Source: Anaspis maculata
Taxonomy: Eukaryota; Arthropoda; Insecta; Coleoptera; Scraptiidae
Direction of reading: 5' to 3'
Assembly (NCBI GenBank): GCA_949128115.1
Contig: OX421966.1
Span: 56,603,416-56,667,415, forward strand
Length of the DNA: 64,000 bases
The notes beneath the pieces were generated by a model. The model was not told where the DNA came from, ran no database searches, and saw only the letters and a list, made by a program, of their open reading frames with translations. How positions within the stretch are numbered: position 1 is the first letter of the stretch; each line of letters begins with the position of its first letter. Below, one piece after another: positions 58,126-64,000 of the stretch. Position numbers and translations under genes: made by a program.

Positions 58126-59015
58126 ATTCCCAAGGGCCCATGCCTGGACAATCACCACGACGGAATACGCGCCAAAACCATATCGACGCTCGCCCGGCCC
58201 TGGATTTTTGCTCCGACCGAAAACGAAAAGCAGGAAAAACCGTTCCGCAGCAGGATTTCGCAGTCTATTTATTTCTACGAGCGAAAATCCTGCGACTTTG
58301 ACGTTTGAGTGACACTTTGCGAATTGTGACAGTGACAGCTCACTGACAGCTGATCTAATCAATCACGGCAACATTATGCCCGCTCTATGAAAATTCGCCG
58401 CAATCGCAACGCAACCGCAACGCAGAGCGCAACGTTTCTGATTGGCTCGCAAGGTATTCGCAAAGCCATCGCAACGACGCGAAAGGTTTGCGAGCCAATC
58501 AGAAAAGTTGCGCTCTGCGTTGCGGTTGCGTTGCGTAATTTCATAGAGCGGCCTTTACTGCGCGAAACTCCCCTATAAAAATTTCATTCGGACATCTTTC
58601 GATCCTAATTGATCCTAATCTCTCACTATTTTCTTGAATACGCTGAATCGTCGACAATTTAGTTTGATATCTATGCAATTTTGAAGTGAAAAGCATAAAA
58701 CATGGTCAGAACTATGAAAACTGCGTTTTTTTCAGTGAATTTCAAATTGAAGAAGCAGTCACGTTGGTAGCATTGTACAACTGACACTGACACGCACTTT
58801 GACGTCTGGTGTCAATGTCAATAAATAATAACAATTAAGTCCAAAACTACGTGAAAACTCTAGATACTACCGTAAAAACCATGTAAAATCTTTAAAATGC
58901 ATCGAAACTCACCCCAGAGAAGCTAATAAATCAAAATTTGTAAAAATCAGTATATTGTAACCTCACTTTTCACCGCCCTTTAATCGGAGCCCGTGAGACC
59001 CCAGACACCACCAAA
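58126..59015. promoter_or_regulatory. Shared divergent promoter region of the unknown gene and Vps18
   Basis: About 890 bp separates the two start codons. The region contains the hairpin element at 58,381-58,550 with oppositely oriented CCAAT motifs, and a TATA-like CCCTATAAAAATT at about 58,571-58,583. Transcription starts cannot be located from sequence; the divergent layout suggests shared regulation. Confidence 0.5.
58381..58550. repeat. 170-bp GC-rich hairpin element in the divergent promoter
   Basis: The ends CGCTCTATGAAA and TTTCATAGAGCG are inverted. Pairing continues through AACGCAACCGCAACGCAGAG and TTTCTGATTGGCTCGCAA with a few mismatches and one 8-bp indel, leaving a loop of about 35 bp. 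It carries ATTGGCT on one side and AGCCAAT on the other, so both promoters would face a CCAAT box. Likely a MITE; the target duplication is not clear. Confidence 0.85.
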
Positions 59016-59090
59016 ATGACGTCAATGTTCGATCAGTTCGAGCAGGCCTCCACCAAAACCAAAAACAACAACCTGACAACTGCCGAAATG
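59016..59090 (+). CDS. Vps18: Vps18 (deep orange), exon 1
   Basis: Twenty-five codons starting MTSMFDQFEQASTKTKNN and ending AEM at the donor ATG|GTAAGC, phase 0. The ATG has CCAAA upstream, a good insect start context, and no upstream in-frame exon is apparent. Joined to the next exon it leads directly into the conserved Vps18 N-terminus. Vps18 is a core subunit of the HOPS and CORVET tethering complexes, needed for endosome-to-lysosome fusion. Confidence 0.9.
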
Positions 59091-59140
59091 GTAAGCCTCC
59101 ACTTTCTGCATCACCCACAGTAAGATTGCCCTCTTTGCAG

Positions 59141-59567
59141 AACTCATTGGGGTACATTAACATGCGGCTCGAGCAAGACGACCCGATCTTCAGCAAGGCC
59201 AAGAAGGACTTCACGCCCTCCGACAGGATCACCCACGTGGCCATTTCCAACAAACACATGGTGGTGGCGATGGCCAACAACATCCTGTTCCGGATGAACT
59301 TGCAGAACCCCAGTCAGCAGGACGAAATTTCGCTTTCCAAGTACACGACGACGCTGCGCCTGACCAATCTGTTTCTGGATCCGACCGGCAATCATTTGCT
59401 GTTGACGTTCGCGTCGAGGACGCCCGACGGCGGTCCGGAACTGCTCTATTTGTCGAGGAGGTCGAACAAGCTGAAGTCGACGACCAAGTTTCGGGGCCAC
59501 GAATTCACGGAGGTCGCCTGGAACTTTTTGAACGAGAGCGAGACCACCACCGGGTCCATCCTGTTAG
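59141..59567 (+). CDS. Vps18: Vps18 (deep orange), exon 2, beta-propeller region
   Basis: The exon encodes NSLGYINMRLEQDDPIFSKA, TPSDRITHVAISNKHMVVAM, NNILFRMNL and DEISLSKYTTTLRLTNLFLD, then PTGNHLLLTF, ELLYLSRRSNKLKS, KFRGHEFTEVAWN and TTTGSILLG. These are the opening blades of the N-terminal propeller of Vps18/Pep3 proteins, in the usual order. The acceptor is CTCTTTGCAG before 59,141; the donor is CTGTTAG|GTAAAT after 59,567. It ends with one base, completed to Gly by the next exon. No frameshift or stop is present. The fly homologue is the eye-colour gene deep orange. Confidence 0.97.
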
Positions 59568-60112
59568 GTAAATTTTCCGGTTGTCTGAAGAATGATTCTC
59601 AAGTTCTTTTGTTTGTTTCTGATCTCAAGTTTAATTTTAATTTCTATGGATTTTTATTAGAGTTGTGACTTGAGATTTTGACAGCAAAGATTTTTATTAT
59701 GGCGTTATCTCTAATATTTCATCTTATAATATTTTATTTTGTTGTTTATTTTTATTTTGAGCAACTTGTAAGTAAATTAAATTTTTCTCGAATTTTTTTC
59801 ACACTTCTTTCAGTCAGTATTTTCACTATTTTCCAATTATATCTGCAGATATATAATTTAGGGTCAAACTTTAGGTCTTCATGGCTGGAGGAATTTATGA
59901 CAAGAATTTTTTACTATTTTTCCCTGACCTGTTGACATGTCGGCAACAAAGTGTTGAAAGGAGTCACTTAATTTCGAGAACACCCTGTAATTTATCAATT
60001 CCCTTATTTCAAGTAGGCCGAGATTCTGACCAAGATTTTGACTGGTCAAATTCTCAACTCTAATTTTTATCCTGTAAAAATTGGTCAAAATATCACTTGA
60101 ATCTTGAGTTAT

Positions 60113-60683
60113 ACAGGGTGATTCAAAAATGGCGCATTTGCTTTCGGGCACGTTATAATGGACGTTAACAGAGCATGGGAAAAATAATTAAACAAATTAA
60201 TCGGCTTCGATTTGCAAGTTATTAACAAAAACAAATCTGTCCAATCTGGCAGCATTGCATTAGTACCTACTTGGCACCTTTAGATCAAAGAGGTACATCA
60301 CAATAGCATTATTGTATTGTTAGGATTGTTACTCTGGAAACTCTGTAGAACCTGCCAGACCATACCAAACATACTTGCCAAATGTATTTTCACGGCACTT
60401 TTGAGGTGAAAGACGATATTTGAAATTTAAAAATACGACTCAAATCTCAGTTGCAAGAGAAATTTTCAATCGGGAACTACTAACGACATGTGACTCTTCG
60501 CAAGTAACAATGCTTTGCTTTGAAATCATGCAAATTGAAGAAGTTAAATTCTCATCTTCACCTCTTCATAACTCGAAGGATAAATATAAATGAGCCAATT
60601 TTTTTTAACTATTTTTTCCGTGCCCCCTCAACGTCTCCCACAACGTACACGGGAGGAAATGCGCCATTTTTGAATCACCCTGT
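60113..60683. mobile_element. 571-bp non-autonomous element with 27-bp inverted ends
   Basis: The left end ACAGGGTGATTCAAAAATGG, extended by CGCATTT, and the right end AAATGCGCCATTTTTGAATC, extended by ACCCTGT, are perfect inverted repeats. The interior is non-coding. The element sits in Vps18 intron 2. The ACAGGGTG ends resemble those of the foldback element at 28,487-30,182. Flanking bases are AT-rich and do not fix the target duplication. Confidence 0.85.
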
Positions 60684-61129
60684 ATTTATTTGAATGTGAC
60701 AACATCAATGAGAAGTTGAAAAATTGTGGAAATATGTATTGACATTATTTTTATAATTAGTGGCAAGTTGAAGGTATAAAATCAGTCACAGTACCTATCA
60801 CTTGAAACCCTTGAAATAATTGAAATCTAACAAAATATCATCCATACTCTAATTTGTCAGAATTTCATTAGATTACACTAAATTAATTGTTGTCTTGTCA
60901 GTTTGGGTTATTTTTGTAGCGATGCATTTGCATTTTTTAGTGAGTGCGGTCTGATCAGTTGAAGTTGAGCAAAGAACAAACAAAATGTAATTATTTTCAA
61001 ATATAGAAAAAGTTGGATAGGCAACAAGTATAGCAAGTAAAAGGCAACAAGAAAGTAAACAAAACAAAAGTATCTACGTCAGGTCATTTTCATGGGTGCT
61101 TATGCTGGGAGATTTGAATAATTGAGATG

Positions 61130-61440
61130 CAAGATGGATTCTGGATTTTAGTGGGGATAGGGGCCCTTTTGTGCTATTGTACCACCTCCCCAGACCAGCT
61201 GGACTCACCGAGCCGCATTGTGATGCTAGGATGCTTGATGAACAATCGATCCAAGCAGTAGGGCCGTCAAGCACATCATACATCGGGATTTTGACAGACC
61301 CCTGACGCAGGTGCATTGCCGTACTGCCGGTTGCAGGCGTGATACTAGGCGATGCTTGCCCATCCAAATCCTGACTTCGCTTCGCGTTGCTGCAGTCAGG
61401 TTTTATCTTGACGTGAGCGGTGTATCACTCGCTATGTCGT
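61130..61440 (-). repeat. Dispersed repeat family, copy 2
   Basis: Minus-strand relative of 45,780-46,240, with CACGCCTGCAACCGGCAGTA followed by CGGCAATGCACCTGCGTC, and TGGTCTGGGGAGGTGGTACA. It lies in Vps18 intron 2. The two copies are diverged and align only in blocks. No coding frame. Confidence 0.55.
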
Positions 61441-61800
61441 GCCCTTGTAAGTTGGGCGGCAGCTATAAAAAGTGAAGGAATTGAGAAACCGTTTTAGATG
61501 GCGGACGTGTGGAGATTGAGTTGATGTAAGAATCATGTGAATACATGACGACGTGATAGTGATAGCGATGTGAAGCTTAGGGACAGCTTCCAATAACGCT
61601 TAAATAGGAAAAACGTTCAAGGTACATTTTTCAATTCCAAACTTTTTCCGCTCAACTATGCAATTCCATCACCTTAGTTTAATTATTTTATTCTCTGTTC
61701 CATAAACCTCGCGACCTCTTGAGCGAGTGTGTAAGAGTTTTTGAGTGAAAGCGAATGGTATCGCTTGCGGTCTCTATTTATGTGTACTTGTATTCTTCAG

Positions 61801-61901
61801 GAACCACCAAAGGGCTGATATTCGAAACAGAGATCGTACTAGAAGGTGACAAGTTCTTCACGTCGGGTTTTTCGTCCAGCTTGGAGCAATATTGGAGACA
61901 G
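61801..61901 (+). CDS. Vps18: Vps18 (deep orange), exon 3
   Basis: The acceptor TATTCTTCAG precedes 61,801, and the donor AGACAG|GTAATG follows 61,901. With the leftover base of exon 2 the junction reads GTTKGLIFETEIVLEGDKFF, then SSLEQYWRQ. The G..KGLIFETE and LEQYW blocks are characteristic of Vps18 propellers. The exon ends in phase 0. The three exons give 201 codons of a protein that is close to 1,000 residues in animals, so about four fifths, including the alpha-solenoid and RING finger, lie beyond the right edge. Confidence 0.95.
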
Positions 61902-63251
61902 GTAATGATAATTATCATAATCATCAAAAAGCGCAACCCCAAATTTGCTATCTCGCTAAATTGTATAAATGTTTGCCGACAAGCTGCCAAATTATTTGCC
62001 ACTGTATGGGAATAAAGAAGTTGATGGATTGGTATGTGGTGCTCTGTAATTCAACATTATTCAAGCAACTTTTCGATTTAAGCTAAATGTGCTTTGTTTT
62101 CTGTGCTTAAATTTCATATTGTCGTTTCAAAAAGATTCAGATATAAAATACTAATATTTTCTAAGATTTTGGAAAACAAAACGTTGAACGCTTTCAACTT
62201 CATTTGGATCCAGTTACATCTTGCAATGCAATGCATAGAAAACAGTGAAAACGTAGGTAAAACCTCAAAACATACGATAATGCCATTGAGTCAAGATGTA
62301 GAGGAAAAACATGAGCTGATTTTTCAAAAATCGCACTAGTAGCGCCGGATTGATTTTTATTTATGTTTTTGAGATCATGGTCAAAAATGTCCTAAATTTG
62401 AGCTTGGACTGCATCTATTCTGCTGAATTCAAGTAATCAAAAAATAGCATTGCTTTAATGAACGTTTCAAATCAATTTTACCACCATAATCTCTTTTGAG
62501 ACTAACTTCAGCAGTATACAGGGTGCTTTAAAAAATCCCGATTCGCCCCAACAGCACGGTATATGGAATGTAATTTGAGTCCCTAGAATATAAAATTTTT
62601 GACAAAGCCCACAAAAAATATCAATAAGTTCCTCAACTTTCATTTTATTAGGGTGGTCATTCGATCCCTTCTAATTTTGTTATTTGAAAAGATTTCAGTA
62701 AAAACTTTTGATGACGGAATTCCGAAGAAAAAATATCAACCACTGGGTGTGTATTAAATTTCTATGTTTGTGCAGAGTGAGTTATGAAGTAAAAAAAGAT
62801 CCGATTTCTTAAAAATAACATTTCCCGAAAAAAATCCGTGGTAGAAAACCGTGTGACCATCTGTTTTACATCGATTGAAGGGCCAACCGAATAGTTTGGA
62901 TGCATGTTTGAAGAAAATCAATTCTTGACTCACCCTGTTTCGTAGATAGAAAATGGATTACATTCATTGGGTGATATTTCTCGTTCATGATTCTGTGACA
63001 ACAGTTTACTGAAATCTTTTGAAATAACGAAACTAGAAGGGCTTGCAGGAGCACCCTTTGACCCTTCATAACTTCCAAAATGAAAGTCGAGGAATTTTTT
63101 CAAATATTTTTATTTTGTTGGGTTTAAAAACGATTCCATATACCATGGTGAGGAAAGTCGCGAATTATTTCATAATGTGAAAACTGTACGGTTTCAAATA
63201 TTCATGTCTACCACTTTGCGAAGAGCCTCAAGACTTCAGCCTAGTTCATAT
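61902..63251 (+). other. Vps18 intron 3 (continues)
   Basis: No further Vps18 exon is visible. ACAGGGTGCTTTAAAAAATC (about 62,518) and CACCCTGTTT (about 62,930) are short inverted ends of the kind found on small elements in this window, but the match between them is too short to call one. Confidence 0.6.
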
Positions 63252-63655
63252 TGTCACGAATAGGGCAAGGGCTACCCTTATCTCTATCCGTGATTAGGGG
63301 TTTGCTCCTATTGTTGTTGATTATGCACAGCTGAAACCGGGAAGGTAAATAGGAACGCATACATCACTATACTTATAAGTTTATTGGAGAATTATGAAAA
63401 TATTACACACATAACAACCGACACATTACACTCGCATCACACCGCAGAAACAAATGGTTTTACTCACATGACGATTGTGAACTCGGACTTCGAGGGCACA
63501 GCCCTCAGTCCCTTAAATAAACGATATGAATCACCTCAATGACTGAATGCCAATAACCGAATAACCATGAGAGGGCGCCACCTATACCGCTTCATTTACT
63601 GGAAAAAAGTAAACGTCAGACGCGTGAAATTTCGCCAGCAACGGGGCACCATTTT
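63252..63655 (-). mobile_element. Possible solo LTR
   Basis: On the minus strand the segment has LTR-like order: GGTGGCGCCCTCTCATGG, then a TATA-like TTTATTTAAGGGACTGAGGG (about 63,527), then a polyadenylation-type CAATAAACTTATAAG (about 63,380), ending ATTCGTGACA at 63,252. The final ACA fits an LTR terminus. The 5' end and target duplication were not found, and no partner LTR or coding region is in the window. It lies in Vps18 intron 3, antisense to the gene. Confidence 0.4.
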
Positions 63656-64000
63656 TGTGAACAGTTGAACATGACAAGCCTTGGAAATGTACGAAACTGA
63701 ATGCCGAACCATTTGTTTTGTTTCCAGTCGCTAGAATTCGCCACTCGACTGAATGCATACAGGTGTCCCAAAATTAATTCAACAAAATTCACAGGGAGAT
63801 ATAAAATTGAAAAATAAAGGGACTCTCTCAAGAAAAATACCTTCGTACACGTAATAACGTAGATACCGGCCTTCAAAGTATGTTTTTGAAAACAGTTTTT
63901 TTTTTATAACTTTTGAACCGTTCAACCGATTTAATTCAAATTCGAATCAAAGTTTACTGGTCTCACATGGAACAATAATAACGCATTCCATCAAACATTT
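63656..64000. other. Non-coding, nothing recognised
   Basis: AT-rich intron sequence up to the window edge. Confidence 0.5.

Larger units (their letters stand above)
59568..61800 (+). other. Vps18 intron 2
   Basis: AT-rich intron of about 2.2 kb. It holds the TIR element at 60,113-60,683 and a copy of a dispersed repeat on the minus strand at 61,130-61,440. Nothing else is recognised. Confidence 0.85.

Noticed and set aside
59144..59500. 118-codon minus-strand frame
   Set aside because: Shadow of Vps18 exon 2.

Overview
The window looks like insect nuclear DNA. It is AT-rich, genes are split by long introns with ordinary GT-AG borders, and the recognisable exons belong to conserved animal genes. 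Tc1-type, LINE, Penelope-like, gypsy-like, SINE and many hairpin (MITE-like) repeats fill the rest. The insect order cannot be fixed from the sequence alone. I see no bacterial, organellar or CRISPR features.

Genes. (1) Minus strand, 12.5 kb down to 4.1 kb: four exons of a Regnase-1/ZC3H12-family RNase (acidic N-terminal exon, UBA-like domain, PIN/NYN nuclease, CCCH zinc finger). The four exons join in phase into 387 codons. The start-codon exon and the C-terminal exons are not identified; the C-terminus probably lies left of the window. (2) Minus strand, about 58.1 kb to 57.9 kb: a single 5' exon of a gene I do not recognise. (3) Plus strand from 59.0 kb: the first three coding exons (201 codons) of Vps18 (deep orange), a core HOPS/CORVET subunit, running off the right edge. 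Genes 2 and 3 are head to head and share a roughly 0.9 kb intergenic region that contains a GC-rich hairpin element with inverted CCAAT boxes.

Repeat landscape. 0-3.3 kb: retroelement remnants (two zinc knuckles, a reverse transcriptase fragment) around a 120-bp tandem array; a second copy of the array-bearing element is at 24.9-26.6 kb. 5.6 kb: a well-delimited tRNA-derived SINE with a 14-bp target duplication. 20-24 kb: several short hairpins plus Tc1 and LINE fragments. 27.7-31.9 kb: a set of nested inverted repeats, with a 139-bp MITE in one arm whose empty site is preserved in the other arm. 34.6-35.5, 37.1-39.1 and 41.5-42.4 kb: further inverted-repeat elements.

The most striking object is an 11,078-bp foldback element at 46,662-57,739, flanked by a perfect 9-bp target duplication. 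Its 573-bp outer arms are nearly identical and lead into two inward arrays of a 156-bp repeat (about 25 and 33 units) in opposite orientation. A 768-bp Penelope-like insertion with its own 12-bp target duplication sits inside the left array. I find no transposase in it, so it is probably non-autonomous; the 9-bp duplication and repeat-filled long termini resemble the Foldback/Mutator-like group.
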